Position numbers and translations under genes: made by a program. Below, piece after piece: positions 1-10,840 of a DNA stretch of 64,000 nt. Source of the DNA: Ligustrum vulgare. Its lineage: Eukaryota; Streptophyta; Magnoliopsida; Lamiales; Oleaceae. Where the stretch lies: contig OY743180.1 of assembly GCA_963555705.1 (NCBI GenBank), positions 41,944,129 through 42,008,128 on the forward strand, written 5' to 3'. The notes below the pieces were generated by a model. That model saw only the letters and a program-made list of their open reading frames with translations. It did not search any database and had not been told where the DNA came from. Position 1 is the stretch's first letter; each line of letters starts with the position of its first letter.

Positions 1-1490
1 ATCATGGAAAAATTTCTTCTTTTGCTGATATGTGAAATCAGGTGGCAAAACATTGCTGACCAAGTAATTTACATAATCTGCAAACCAAGGCCCCTTATCC
101 TTCTCTACCTGTATCATGTGGGCTAGAAGCATCAACTGTTCATCTGGAAATACTTCTTTTATGTCCTCAATATTCTCCTGATCTACTTGTTCCAATTTGG
201 ATAAATGATCTGCAATTTGATTTTCTGTGCCCTTTTTATCCTGAATTTCAATATCAAACTCTTGAAGCAGTAAAACCCATCTGATCAGTCTAGGATTTAT
301 ATCCTTTTTCCCAAATAAATACTTCAATGCAGAGTGGTCAGTGTAGACCACCACTTTTGATCCTATGAGATAAGACCTGAATTTGTTGAAGGCAAATACC
401 ACCGCTAGCAGCTCTTTCTCAGTTGTGGCATAATTGATCTGTGCATCAGTCAATGTTCTACTAGCATAATAAATTACATGGAAGATTTTATCCTTTCTCT
501 GCCCCAATGCCGCCCCTACAGCATAGTCACTCGCATCGCACATGAGCTCAAAAGGCAAACTCCGGTCTGGTGCTATGATGATTGGTGCAGTAGTTAATTT
601 TTCCTTGAGTGTATTAAAATATGATAAACACTCTTCAGAAAAATTAAAAACAACATCTTTTTCCAACAAATTACACAAGGGCTTAGTGATTTTAGAAAAG
701 TCTTTTATAAACCTTCTGTAAAACCCAGCATGACCCAAAAAGCTTCTTACCCCTTTAACTGAGCTAGGTGGTTGTAATTTTTCAATTACTTGAATTTTCG
801 CCCTATCCACTTCAATCCCTTTTCTGAAATCCTGTGACCTAACACAATCCCCTCATGCACCATAAAATGACACTTCTCCCAATTTAACACCAGATTCATT
901 TCCGTACATCTTTTAAGCACTAGAGAGACGTGGTGTAGACATTCATCAAACGAAGATCCAAAGACTAAGAAATCATCCATAAATACCTCAATAAAGCGTT
1001 CCACCATATCAGAAAATATTGCCATCATGCATCTCTGGAATGTAGCTGGAGCATTACACAGTCCAAATGGCATTCTTCTGAAAGCGAATGTACCATAGGG
1101 ACAAGTAAATGTTGTTTTCTCCTGGTCAGACAGAGCTATGGCAATCTGATTGTAGCCCGAGTATCCATCCAGAAAACAATAGTGTGAGTGACCTGCTAGC
1201 TTCTCCAACATTTGATCGATGAACGGTAGAGGGAAATGGTCTTTTCTGGTTGCAGCGTTCAATTTCCTGTAATCAATACACACTCGCCACCCTATTACTG
1301 TCCTCGTCGGGATTAACTCATTGTTTTCATTTGCAATCACTGTCATACCCCACTTCTTTGGCATTACATGAACTGAACTGACCCAAGCACTATCTGAAAT
1401 TGGATATATGAATTAATACCCTTAATCATCTTCCATCAAAGTCTTATGCATACAAATAGCTAGACTAATACTCTTAATATCGGCAATAGT
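1..1490 (-). pseudogene. Gypsy reverse transcriptase and RNase H, frameshifted
   Basis: The RT core lies at 1364-786 on the minus strand. It shows the palm motif FMDDFLVFG (a YxDD variant) preceded by HYCFLDGYSGY and by CIDYRKLN in the fingers. At about 815 the frame shifts by one base; the connection and RNase H then continue open to the window edge. RNase H acidic positions are visible in the segments [19 protein letters not shown] and [10 protein letters not shown]. Upstream of the RT, at 1490-1370, the frame has a TGG to TGA change after HKTAIG. It also lacks the linker normally found between ICMHK and the VIYPISDS-type segment, so about 30 residues appear deleted. A functional enzyme would copy the element RNA in cytoplasmic particles; this copy cannot. 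Confidence 0.87.
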
Positions 1491-1836
1491 TCATCCAATT
1501 GCAGTTTTATGTTCCTTCACCATCCGCAGCAACCTTTCTTCTTTCAAAGCTATCAAGTGGCTTGAAATGATAATTGGAAATGTTGATGACTCCCCTAAAA
1601 ATGAATAATGCAGATGTGATGGTAAAGGTTTCAACTCCAAATTGGGAGGATTTTCACATGATGGTAGAGATTTCTGCAAATTTTCACCCAATGGCTTAAA
1701 ATAGCGACCTCCTCTAAGTGTGAATCTTGGTGATGCTTCCAGTTCATTAGCCATCCTTGCCACCTCTTCTTTATCTGACTTTATAGATTCTAATTGAACA
1801 ATGCATGCCTCCAACGGATCTTTAGGATGCTCCTCA

Positions 1837-2658
1837 TCATATACACCATGTATTGCTTCTTGCACAAGATCTAAAAAAAGGATACTTCATTGATTTAAAA
1901 AGGTTGAGGGTGATCTTCTTCTCATCTACACGAAGCACCAGTGTTCCTTCATGAACATTTATCAATGTTTTTCCGGTTCTCAAGAATGGTCGTCCCAGGA
2001 TGAGTGGGATTGTCTTATCTTCCTCCATATCCAGGATAACAAAATCTGCAGGGTATATGAATTTTTCCACTCTTATCAACACATCTTCAAGCAGCCCCCA
2101 AGGGTATTTTATCGAACGGTCTGCCAACTGCAAGGATATTGTAGTCGATTTTGCTTCTCCAATCCCAAGCTTCCTGAAAATAGATAGAGGCATTAAATTA
2201 ATGCTGGCACCTAAATCACATAATGCAGATTCAAAATCAATATAACCAATAGTGCAAGGGATTTTGAAACTCCCTGGATCCTTCAATTTGGGAGGCAACT
2301 TTTTCTGTATTATTGCGCTGCATTTTTCGGTAAACATCACTGTCTCATGCTCATATAACTTCCTTTTATTTCTGAGAATCTCTTTCATAAATTTCACATA
2401 GCTCGGTATTTGGGTCAAAGCCTCTACAAAAGGAATGTTGATGTGCAATTGCTTGATCTTCTCAATGAACTTAGCAAACTGCTGGTCAAGCCTATGTTTC
2501 CTCAGCCTCTGTGGATATGGGATGGGAAGTACATAGGCTTTAACAGGGGTCGGAGCCTTCTTCACCTGATCATCTGAACTGTCGGTTTTTTCTGGTGGGT
2601 TTTCTTTCTTTATGTGATCTTCTTCTTCCTCTTCCACAGCCTCAGTCAAAATTTCCAA
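1837..2658 (-). pseudogene. Athila-type retropepsin (aspartic protease) region
   Basis: This is a 273-codon open stretch on the minus strand. The first ~90 residues are a charged, proline-rich linker. The retropepsin fold follows: ALCDLGASINLMPLSIF (catalytic D in the DLGAS variant of D-T/S-G), the flap-like region, and FVILDMEED ... IPLILGRPFLRT, the usual second hydrophobic motif ILGRPFL. It would cleave the gag-pol polyprotein. A second open segment at 1865-1491 continues downstream with the Athila linker toward RT. The protease itself looks unbroken, but the polyprotein frame around it is not, so I call it part of a dead element. Confidence 0.85.
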
Positions 2659-2718
2659 TTAATATTTTCTTTTCACATTGATTTCTGGCAATTGGATCCC
2701 ACTTCTGGTTATTATGGC

Positions 2719-3891
2719 CTATACTTGCTCTCTCTGGTTTGTTTCAGTATTACTAGGCAATTTACCTTGTTGTCTTTCCGATCTGTCATTTGCCAACTGT
2801 CCCAATTGAATTTTTATTTCCTTAATATCAGCTTGATGACTCTGTAGCAGTTGAAGTATCAATTCTTCATTGGAGGTCTTTTTTACCTGTTGTTGTTGAA
2901 AATCTGGAAGGCGTTGGATGTTTTGATTATTAGCCCATGAAAAATTTGGATGCTTCCTCCATTCAGGATTGTATGTTTGGGAGTAAACACCCCCTTGTTG
3001 CCTCTGATTGTTCCCAACAAAGTTAGCATGTTCCATATCCGGTTGACATTGATGTGCCATAGGACAATCTGATAATGCATGATTCTCAAAATAGTAATCA
3101 CAAACTATGGTTGTCTGCGCTGCATGCACTGGCTGTTGATTCATACTATCAAATTTGTTGTTGATTCATACTATCAAATTTCTTTGTCAACGCATCCAGT
3201 TTAGCATTAATAGCTATAATTTCATTGACTGAAGCTATTCCACCTGATGTTTGTGCAGTTCGATCTGAGTACCATTGATAACTGTTCGCCGCCATTTTCT
3301 CGAATATTTTTTAGGCCTCTTCATATGTCAAATCTATCACAGATCCACCTGCTGCTGAATCTGCCTGTTTCTTGTTGTCATTAGTCAATCCATTGTAGAA
3401 TGTTTGAATCATGATCCAATCCGTTATTCCATGAGTAGTACATTGTCGAACCAGCTCATTAAATCTCTCCCAAGCCTCAAAAATTGACTCCCCTGGCTGT
3501 TGACTGAATGAAAGAATTTCACGCCTAAGCTTTGACATCCAGCTAGGTGGAAAGAACTTATCAACAAACTTCTGGTTCATAACTTCCCAAGTTGTAGTTG
3601 TGTGGAGGGGCAACATGTAGAACCATGCCTTTGCTTTGTCCGCCAACGAGAATGAAAATATTTCAACTTCACGGCATCACTTGGAACTCCATTCATGCGC
3701 TGCATGTCACATATTTCTTGGAAAGTCCGTAGATGTGCATGTGGATCTTCAGACGGCAGCCCGTGGAATACGGCAGAATTTTGGATCAAAGAGATTAAAG
3801 AAGTTTTGACCTCAAAATTGTTATCTGGGATAGTAGGGGGCACTATGCAAGTTCCAATGTTTTCTACTGGAGGAATCATGTAATCTCTCAA
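2719..3891 (-). pseudogene. Athila-type gag, broken by frameshifts
   Basis: Three overlapping minus-strand segments make up one gag gene. Positions 3891-3577 hold the N-terminal capsid (NNFEVKTSLISLIQ, then FHGLPSEDPHAHLRTFQEIC). Positions 3646-3311 hold the rest of the capsid (KAKAWFYMLPLHTTTTWE, KFFPPSWMSKLRREI, then GESIFEAWERFNELVRQC). Positions 3144-2719 hold the nucleocapsid-like tail, with a degenerate zinc knuckle CDYYFENHALSDCP in which the second Cys is lost. The frame changes near 3600 and near 3250, so no full-length product is possible. The capsid motifs match the retrotransposon gag domain shared by Athila and Tat elements. Confidence 0.85.
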
Positions 3892-4212
3892 CGCCCGCCT
3901 CCCATGATTCGGTTGATTATGTTGTTGAATAAAAATCTCTGCTAGCAGATTATCTTGATCTGCTTGATTATTCTAAATTCTGTTATCCACTATTGCTAAA
4001 TCTGGGTGTTGAGCGGCTTCCAACTGTTGTTTGCGCCTTTGTCGAAAGGTGCGTTTTATTTCTGTATCAAAAGGAAGCAATTCAAAAGATTTAGTTATTC
4101 TTAACATGAATTAATTTAAACAAAACTTGAAAATAAAACAAAAACTAAAATAAAACAAAATAAAATTCAAAGTAAACTAAGAACTTATTGGTATCGATAT
4201 TAGTAAAAACAT

Positions 4213-4230
4213 TCCCCGGCAACGGCGGCA
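4213..4230 (-). other. Primer binding site, tRNA-Asp type
   Basis: On the minus strand the sequence reads TGCCGCCGTTGCCGGGGA. It differs by one base from the tRNA-Asp-complementary primer site TGGCGCCGTTGCCGGGGA that is characteristic of Athila/Tat elements. It sits between the LTR end (about 4237) and gag, as expected for a minus-strand element. Confidence 0.8.
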
Positions 4231-4236
4231 AAAACA

Positions 4237-4680
4237 TGTTCACTGATATCTCGCGAAGCGAAATATCCCCGCAAGTGTACGGTCGTGAAAAGTAGTAAAA
4301 ATGGACCTAGAAGTCCGGAATGTCGTCCCTCATAGACTGCTTACTAATTACCGAAATATGTAAATTCTTATTCTTATTTGAACCAATAAATGAATTTTGA
4401 TGTTTAAACTAAAATTTAAAAATTTAACTAAATGATTAAAAATTTGAACAGGAATGAGATTTCAAAATTGCTTTTGTTTTTAAATATGGTTGTAATGTAG
4501 TTGGGATTCACGAATTCACCTAACCAGTTAAATCAATTCCAATTCCACATTTTATTTTCTAAATATGTGTTCGATTGAATTCATTAATTCAAATTGAGAT
4601 TCCTCTCTTGAGTTTAAATCAATCCTACCTAAATAAGTCAACCTTGTATCTCTACAGCGGGTCCGAATATTCCTTAGGTA
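4237..4680 (-). mobile_element. 5' LTR of the Athila-type element (outer boundary uncertain)
   Basis: The LTR begins on the plus strand at TGTTCACTGATATC, which is the CA end of the LTR next to the primer site. The far end cannot be fixed because the partner LTR lies outside the window. The sequence changes character at about 4680, where the TGTGACC-type repeat begins, so I stop there. The LTR may continue further into the repeat region. Confidence 0.5.
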
Positions 4681-4689
4681 ACTGTGACC

Positions 4690-7480
4690 AAAATGTCGAC
4701 TAAATGTGATTTTTGCGACTCATAACAAGTACAGAATGTGATCAATTATTAGGTAAATGTGACAAAAAATATTGACTAACCGTAACAAAAAAATGAGTAA
4801 GTTGTGACCAATAAATAAATAATATATGATTAATTATGGATGATTGTTTCCAATTATTAGGTAACTCAACTATGAATTTGCTAGTGGGTGGGGTAGCGTA
4901 GGGTCAGGGTGGGTTTTGCGATTAATTTTGTAATTGTGACTGAAATGTGACTTTGTGTGATCAAATGTAACTTTTTAGGTGGGTGAGGGCGGGCCTGGAG
5001 TTTGCGACCAAATTTGCAATTCTGACTGAAATGTGACTTTGTGTGACAAACTATGAGTTTCGGGTGGGTGTGGGGTAAACTTTTAGTGATCAAACAGTGA
5101 TCTTGTGTGACCAACTTTGACTCTGCGAGTGGGGTGAGTGTAGGGTGAATTTTGCGACTAAATTTGTAATTGTGACTCAAATGTGACTTTATGTACCAAT
5201 CGTGACTTAGATGATGGGGGTGGTGTGAGGTGAATTTTATAACTAAATTTGTAATTGTAATCAAGCTGTGACTTTGTGTGACCAATTGTGACATTGCTAA
5301 TGTGGTGGGGTGAGGAGGTTGTGGTGAGATTGCGGTGAATTTTACGATCGAATTGTGACCTTGTGTGATCATCTGTGACTTTGCGGGTAAGATGAGGTGA
5401 ATTTTGCAATTAAATTTGTAATTGTAACCTCGTATAACCGAATTATGACATTATGTGATTGAACTGTGACCTCGTGTGATCGAACTGTGACCTTGTGTAA
5501 CCAACTGTGACTTACAGGCGGGGTAGGGGTGGGGTGGGGTGGGATGACTTTTGCAACTAATTTGTAATTGTGATAGAACTGATACTTTGCAGGTGGGATG
5601 AGATAGGGTGAGACTGGGTAGGTGAGGTTGCTATGAAATTCACGATTAAATTTGTAATTGTGACTGAAATTTGACTGTGTTGATCAAATGTGACTTTACG
5701 GGTGAGTAGGGATGACAGTAATACCCACGGACCGGATACCCAATACTCGTTGGAGACCCGACATAAATGGGCAGGGATTACCCGATTAAATGGGTTCGTG
5801 GATAGGGTATGTAGGTAAACTTTAAAACCCGACATGGGTATGGGTCGGGTGTGGGTTTTACTACAATACCCATACCCGACCCGCATACCCATTAATTTCC
5901 TTCAAAATTTATAGAATTTAAAACAAAAGTGATTGTGTAAAAAAAAATAATAAATAATAAAGAACAGAACCCAAATATCTATTGATATTGTTAACGTCTA
6001 AACCTTAATATATTTAAACTATTGACTTTGTTAACATCTAAAAAAATTGTTCAAATTCGCTTGTTTAGTTTCAACCTAGATCAAGTTTTTTTTCAAGTTA
6101 AATTCAAGTGAAGCCCAACATTTAACTACTTCAAATTAATTCGGAGCACTTATAACATATTTACAACCCTAAAAAGAATAATAAAATAAATAAATAATTA
6201 GTAATGAGTTTCAAATGGGTATAGAAGTATACCCACCTTCGACCCGCACCCGATCAGCACCCGACCTTCCATTTTTAAATGGGTATATGGGTAAGGTATG
6301 GAGGTTATAAATCTTTAGTGGGTAGGGTATGTGTTTGGAAAACCCGACCTATACCCGACCCATTGCCATCTTTACGGGTGAGGGGTAGGGTGTGTTGAAA
6401 TTTGTGACTAAATTTGTAATTGTGATCGAACTGTGATTTCGTGTGACCAACTGTGACTTTGTCTAACTACATTTGTAATTGTGGCGGGTAGGGTAAAATT
6501 AGAAAAAGAAAAATCATTTTTTGATGGGTGAGGTTGGTGGGTGTAGGGTCGGGACGGGACGGGGTGTGAAAAAGTTGAAAAAAAAAATTATTTTTGGGTG
6601 GTCAGTTGGTTGGGCGGGTGGCGGGGTAGGGTCGGGAGCAAGGTGGGTGGGGTGAAAAATTGAAGAAATAAATCATTTTGGGAGAGTGGGTAGGGAATGG
6701 GATGGGTGGATATGGTGGGTTGGGTGTAAGGGTAGGTCTGGATATGGTGTGAAAAAGTAGAAGAAAAAAAATCATTTTAGGGTGGGATGGGGTAGAGTCG
6801 ATTGGTTTGGTGGGTGGCAGGTAGGGTCGGGGCAAGGTGGGTGGGGTGTTGAAAATTAGAAGAAAAAAATCATTTTTTTGAGGTGTGGGTGGTGTGGTAG
6901 GGTGGGAAAACATCGAGAGAGAAAAACCTCAATTTTGTGGGGTGAATTGGGGTGGGAAAAAGTATAAGGAAAAAAATTATTTTGGAATGGGGTGGGAAGG
7001 GTAGGGTGGTGTCGGAGTGGGTAGGGATGAGTGGAAAAGTAGAAGGGAAAAAGTCATTTTTTCCGTGGGGTGGGGTAGGATGGGTGGGTTGGCGGGCGGG
7101 GAGGGGTGGGGTCAAGGGCTAAGGCTGGGGTAAGATCAATTTGTCACTTTGTGATGAGGTGAGGTGGGGAAGTGTAGGAAAATATCGAGAGAAAAAAAAA
7201 CTTATTTTTGGGTTGGGGTGGGGTAGGGTAAGGGTGATGGGATGGGTGGGTTACAGGGCCGGGTGGGGTGGGGACTGTGGTTGGGGTGAGATCAATTTGT
7301 CACTTTGCGATAAGGTGGGGTATGGTCAAGTGGGGGTTGAGTGGGATGTGGAAGGGTAGGAAAATATCGACGGGAAAAAAATAAAAATTATTTTTAGGGT
7401 ATGGTAGGGTAGCGTAGGGTGGGTGGGTGGGGTTGTGTGCGGGGCAGGGGCGAGGGCGAGGGTGAGGGAGTTTGTGACGT
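4690..7480. repeat. Degenerate G-rich minisatellite array
   Basis: Two interleaved motifs recur. From about 4690 to 5700 and again at 6385-6480, units carry AATTTGTAATTGTGAC followed by further TGTGAC phrases and a GGGTGGGGT block. From about 6480 to 7470, units of roughly 70-110 bases carry an A-rich block ending in TCATTTT followed by GGGTGGGGTAGGGT-like runs. The plus strand is strongly G-rich in runs of three to five. Long proline-rich minus-strand readings here are artefacts of the repeat. The array is interrupted by a hAT-type element at 5707-6374. Confidence 0.75.
5707..6374. mobile_element. Non-autonomous hAT-type element with perfect 8-bp TSD
   Basis: The ends are TAGGGATGACAGTAA on the left and, in reverse complement, TAAAGATGGCAATGG on the right. 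It is flanked on both sides by CGGGTGAG (5699-5706 and 6375-6382), a perfect 8-bp target duplication as made by hAT transposases. The 668-bp interior encodes nothing recognisable. Both subterminal regions are filled with ACCCGAC/GGGTATGGG-type repeats, the presumed transposase-binding sites. It inserted into the minisatellite and so is younger than the array. Confidence 0.88.
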
Positions 7481-8004
7481 CAAAATTTGAGTTTTTGATT
7501 TAGTATTATATTAGTTTTAATATAATATATAATGGATAATTATGTTTATATTATATATAATATTATATTTATTTTTAATTATTAAATACCTGATTTTTAA
7601 AAAAAAAAAGAAAGTTTGTTAGTTTTAGAAAATGAAACTTATGCGATATTCGTTAACACAGTAAACCATTTTTTTACTGTTTAAAAAGTAAGATGTGTGG
7701 TTGAAAAGTGGAGAGAAATTTTGGATTGTTTAAAAGTGGTTTGGAAACTTGTATTGTTTATAATTTGATTTATAAATAGTAATGATTACGTTACAAAACA
7801 TAATATAAAATGTTGTAGTTATACATTTCCCCAAATAAAATCCTCTTTTATAGGATAGGATTGGAATAAGATTATTCCCCACTTCCAATATATGCTATGG
7901 AAGTGGACTTCTTACCCTCATTTGTAGTGACCTCATTTTTTTGCATGTTATCCTATGCTACAAAATCATTTTTTATGCGATAATAAACTTGTTTGCTTAA
8001 TTTT
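7481..8004. other. AT-rich intergenic DNA
   Basis: A TA-rich run at about 7500-7600 borders the end of the G-rich array. I see no coding signal or complete repeat here. Confidence 0.5.
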
Positions 8005-8175
8005 GAGCCCTTGTTTGACTTTTTATTAAACTTTTTTCATTTTTTTACAGTACTCAATGTCAACCATCTATTAAAAGTCAAGCTTACAATATTTGATTTC
8101 TCAACCAACATTTATCCTAAAAATCACTATTCATGTAAAAAAAGAAACTCATTTTAAACAATATCAAATAGACTC
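8005..8175. mobile_element. Tourist-like MITE (family C), copy 1
   Basis: The left end is GAGCCCTTGTTTGACTTT and the right end, in reverse complement, is GAGTCTATTTGATATTG. The right flank is TAA. The interior matches other copies in the window (25788, 28926, 40873, 41541) in the segment CCTAAAAATCACTATT. Confidence 0.6.
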
Positions 8176-8238
8176 TAACATTGTTTTCTCTGGGCTATTA
8201 TATTATTCTGACGCTGCGACTTTGGATCCTTTTTGTTA

Positions 8239-8508
8239 TTGGCCTTGTTCGGCGGTTAAAAGGAAGGAATTTAAATTATTTGATTGATTTATTTGTGTTT
8301 TTTAAGCCTCTGTTTGGCTGGAAATAAATAGAATTGAAATTATTTTGTTAATTTATTTGTATTTTCTAGGTAAGACGTGGGGTTAACAATTGGAGAGAGA
8401 AATGAGGATGATTAAAAAATAGTATGGAAAATTGTGTAGATTAATTTTTGTGTGTGTGTGTATTTTTTTTTTTTGCCAATTAAATCACGGCCGCCGAACA
8501 AGTCCCTC
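8239..8508. mobile_element. MITE with TTGTTCGGCGG inverted ends
   Basis: The terminal inverted repeats are TTGGCCTTGTTCGGCGG on the left and GAGGGACTTGTTCGGCGG in reverse complement on the right. The element lies between TTA and TAA trinucleotides and is 270 bp long. A related half-site, TGTTCGGCTAAG in reverse complement, occurs at about 8610-8621, so a second copy or fragment may abut it. Confidence 0.6.
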
Positions 8509-8791
8509 TAAGATGTGAGGTTAAAAATTGAAGAAAAAAATGTGTGTGATTTAAAAAAGATATAAAAAATTAAGTTAATTAAATTTTGCGTCTTTTTCAA
8601 TTTAAATGACTTAGCCGAACACAATCATTATGACCGATTTCTGTTTTTTTTTTTTTTTTTTTTTACCGATTCTCTTTCATTATGACCGATTCTTGAATTT
8701 AATTAACAACAGGTGGTATCTTACCTGTTATCAGAAGATATTCTATGTGATCAGAGGTTGAATCATTTTTTTATTCCAAAGTTAAGGTGAC

Positions 8792-9363
8792 GTTCTGTTT
8801 GTATTTTATTTTTTATTTTCATTTTTGAAAATATTTTGTATTTCCTATTTTTATTTTTGTTTTCAAATTTGTTGAAAACGCGTTTGGTTTGTCATTTCTG
8901 AAAACTGTTTTTAAAAATGAAAAGCTGGATATACGTTCTATTTAAAATTTTGCAAAATACTATTTACACTATTTTTAATTAATTTGCTTGCAGAATACTA
9001 CCGACTCAAACTTAAATTTTCTTTCACAATACACTGAAAATATGGTTACATACAACACACTAATGTGAGCATTAAGAGTCTATATTAACACAGCTTGATC
9101 AGGTTCGGGATTTGAGTAAACTCTAGTTCTATTAAAATCCAGAAAATACAAGTTCTTTCAAAACTATCAGAATCCATTTATCAATGCATTTTTTGAAATA
9201 TAACAACAAAAAATTTCACTTAATTTTTTTTTTTTTTTGTAATGTTGATATTGAATTCAATAAAACATTATTTAAATTTAGTTCTAAGTTATGATAATTC
9301 TCAAAAAAAAAAAAAAAAATTATTTAGGCTTAGTTCCAAGTTAGGATAATTCTTAAAAAAATA

Positions 9364-9399
<36 letters not shown>

Positions 9400-9652
9400 T
9401 TATATTAACCTTAGCTCTAAGTTAGGATAATTCTTTAAAAAAAAAAATCTCGAAACGCGTTTTCAGCGTTTTAAACATTTTTTGTTGAAATACACATAAA
9501 AAGTCCAAAACGAGGGTTTGGGCGTTTTGCATTTTGTGTACAATTTTTTTTTTTTATTTTCCAAAATACATTTTCGAAAATGGTAAAGAAAACGCGTTTT
9601 TAGTGTTTTCGAAAATAAAAACAGAAATCGACCTCAAAACAGTAAAGAGAAC
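8792..9652. mobile_element. Non-autonomous DNA transposon, GTTCT-ended family
   Basis: The ends are GTTCTGTTTGTATTTT on the left and GTTCTCTTTACTGTTTTG in reverse complement on the right. Next to both ends are AAAACGCGTTT-type subterminal motifs. The interior holds three copies of a CTTAGTTCTAAGTTAGGATA-like unit separated by poly-A/T runs (about 9275, 9330, 9405). The length (861 bp), ends and internal tandem repeats parallel the element at 48200-49085. The superfamily is not certain; Mutator-like or hAT-like are both possible. Confidence 0.6.
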
Positions 9653-10157
9653 AAGGTCTAAACATTGCTGAATCCAGGATTTGGTTGTTAGGTTTTGTGG
9701 GAGTATATTTGTATATGCGAATTTAAATCGCCTTCCTACTATGAGTTCTATTATTTTTAACTCATTTTTACAATATTCAATTTTAACAACACATTTTAAC
9801 AATATATATTCTATATATAAATTCAAAACTTTTCTCATTTTTAACTATACACAATTTTCTATCAATTACTATTCAAAATCATTTTTGTCAAATGATGACA
9901 ATGAAACAAAGTCTATGTATGACTCTTAAAAGCAATTAAATAGTTTCTATAAATTTGGGCAACATGCTACGCAGGTAAGGAGAATCCAATGTAGTGTTTG
10001 AAGAGGGCAAGGACCTAATATATGATTTGTCATAAAAATTTGGGTGCGATTACGTTGGAGATTAAAATCAAAATTTAAGTAAATTTTGATAAAAACTGAT
10101 GAAATGTATAATTGAAAAGCTATAGATTTCATAAAATATGTCACGATTGAGTAATGT

Positions 10158-10255
10158 TAAGTTCTCAAACAGTGTTTTACCGTATTATTTACGATTACAA
10201 AATCGTCAACTATAGCAAAAGTTTTTAGCTGTTTAAAAATGTCCTTTAACAATGT

Positions 10256-10288
<33 letters not shown>

Positions 10289-10400
10289 CGCGAATCAACT
10301 TTTATCTCATTTTTTACATATGTGCTCTAGACAAAATCAAGTTTTTAACGTACCACTTCGGAAAGCTTATAAAAAGTTGCAAACTTGCATTTTCAAAATA
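10158..10400 (+). repeat. Duplicated segment, copy 1
   Basis: This holds the phrases AAAATCGTCAAC, ACATATGTGCTCTAGA and GTACCACTTCGGAAAGCTTAT in order. The same order recurs at 10670-10840 and, after a 1.1-kb insertion, at 11955-12015. A 29-base T run is embedded here. A shorter match (ATGTACCATTTCGAAAAG) also occurs near 52936. Confidence 0.65.
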
Positions 10401-10426
10401 CGGTTTTCATTTATGGTCGCCTCTTA

Positions 10427-10594
10427 GCCCCTGTTTGATCCAGGACTTTTTACACAACACTCTTTCAAAACTCATTTTCAACCACATATTTTTACAGGAT
10501 CCATCACTTTCAGACTTTTTAACCCCTTTTCGACAATACATTCTCCCAAAAATCAAATTTTCCTCCATTAATTTTTCCTACATGAAACGGGCTC
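10427..10594. mobile_element. Tourist-like MITE (family B), copy 1
   Basis: It is 168 bp long with ends GCCCCTGTTTGATCC and, in reverse complement, GAGCCCGTTTCATG. It is flanked by TTA on both sides (10424-10426 and 10595-10597), the PIF/Harbinger-type target. It shares its interior (AACTCATTTTCAACCA, ACATTCTCCCAAAAAT) with the copy at 29166-29328. Confidence 0.75.
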
Positions 10595-10840
10595 TTATTT
10601 CGTCTCTCTTTTTTTTTGGTCAACTTTGAGATCTCAAATGAAATTATAATAACAAGATCTTGATATGAATGTGAAGTTCTCATACAGTCCTTTAACACAA
10701 TATTTTCGAATTAGAAAATCGTCAATCATAAAAAAAGTTATAGCCATTTAAAATGATCAATTAACAACGTATTTTCATTTTTTTACGAGTCAACTTTGGT
10801 TAAATTTTTTTACATATGCACTCTAGAAAAAATTAAAGGT

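Larger units (their letters stand above)
1..4236 (-). mobile_element. Athila-type Ty3/gypsy retrotransposon interior, truncated by window start
   Basis: Read on the minus strand, the order from the LTR inward is primer site (4213-4230), gag (about 3891-2719), retropepsin (2658-1837), reverse transcriptase (about 1490-800) and RNase H (800 to the edge). This is the gypsy order. The protease active site DLGASINLMP and the tRNA-Asp-like primer site are typical of the Athila/Tat clade. Integrase and the 3' LTR lie outside the window. The copy is dead: stops and frameshifts occur in gag and in the RT region, and the segment between protease and RT is shortened at about 1415. Clade assignment rests on motif recall, not on a phylogeny. 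Confidence 0.88.

Noticed and set aside
1951..2245. Plus-strand ORFs opposite the Athila protease
   Set aside because: They are antisense shadows of a well-supported retropepsin frame.
6602..7115. Long minus-strand proline-rich ORFs
   Set aside because: They are translations of the G-rich minisatellite; the PPTP/PHPK phrases follow the DNA repeat and have no start, domain or conservation.
10261..10288. Poly-T run as a retroposed poly-A tail
   Set aside because: No target duplication or processed gene body lies next to it; the run is inside a duplicated segment whose other copy has a shorter T tract.
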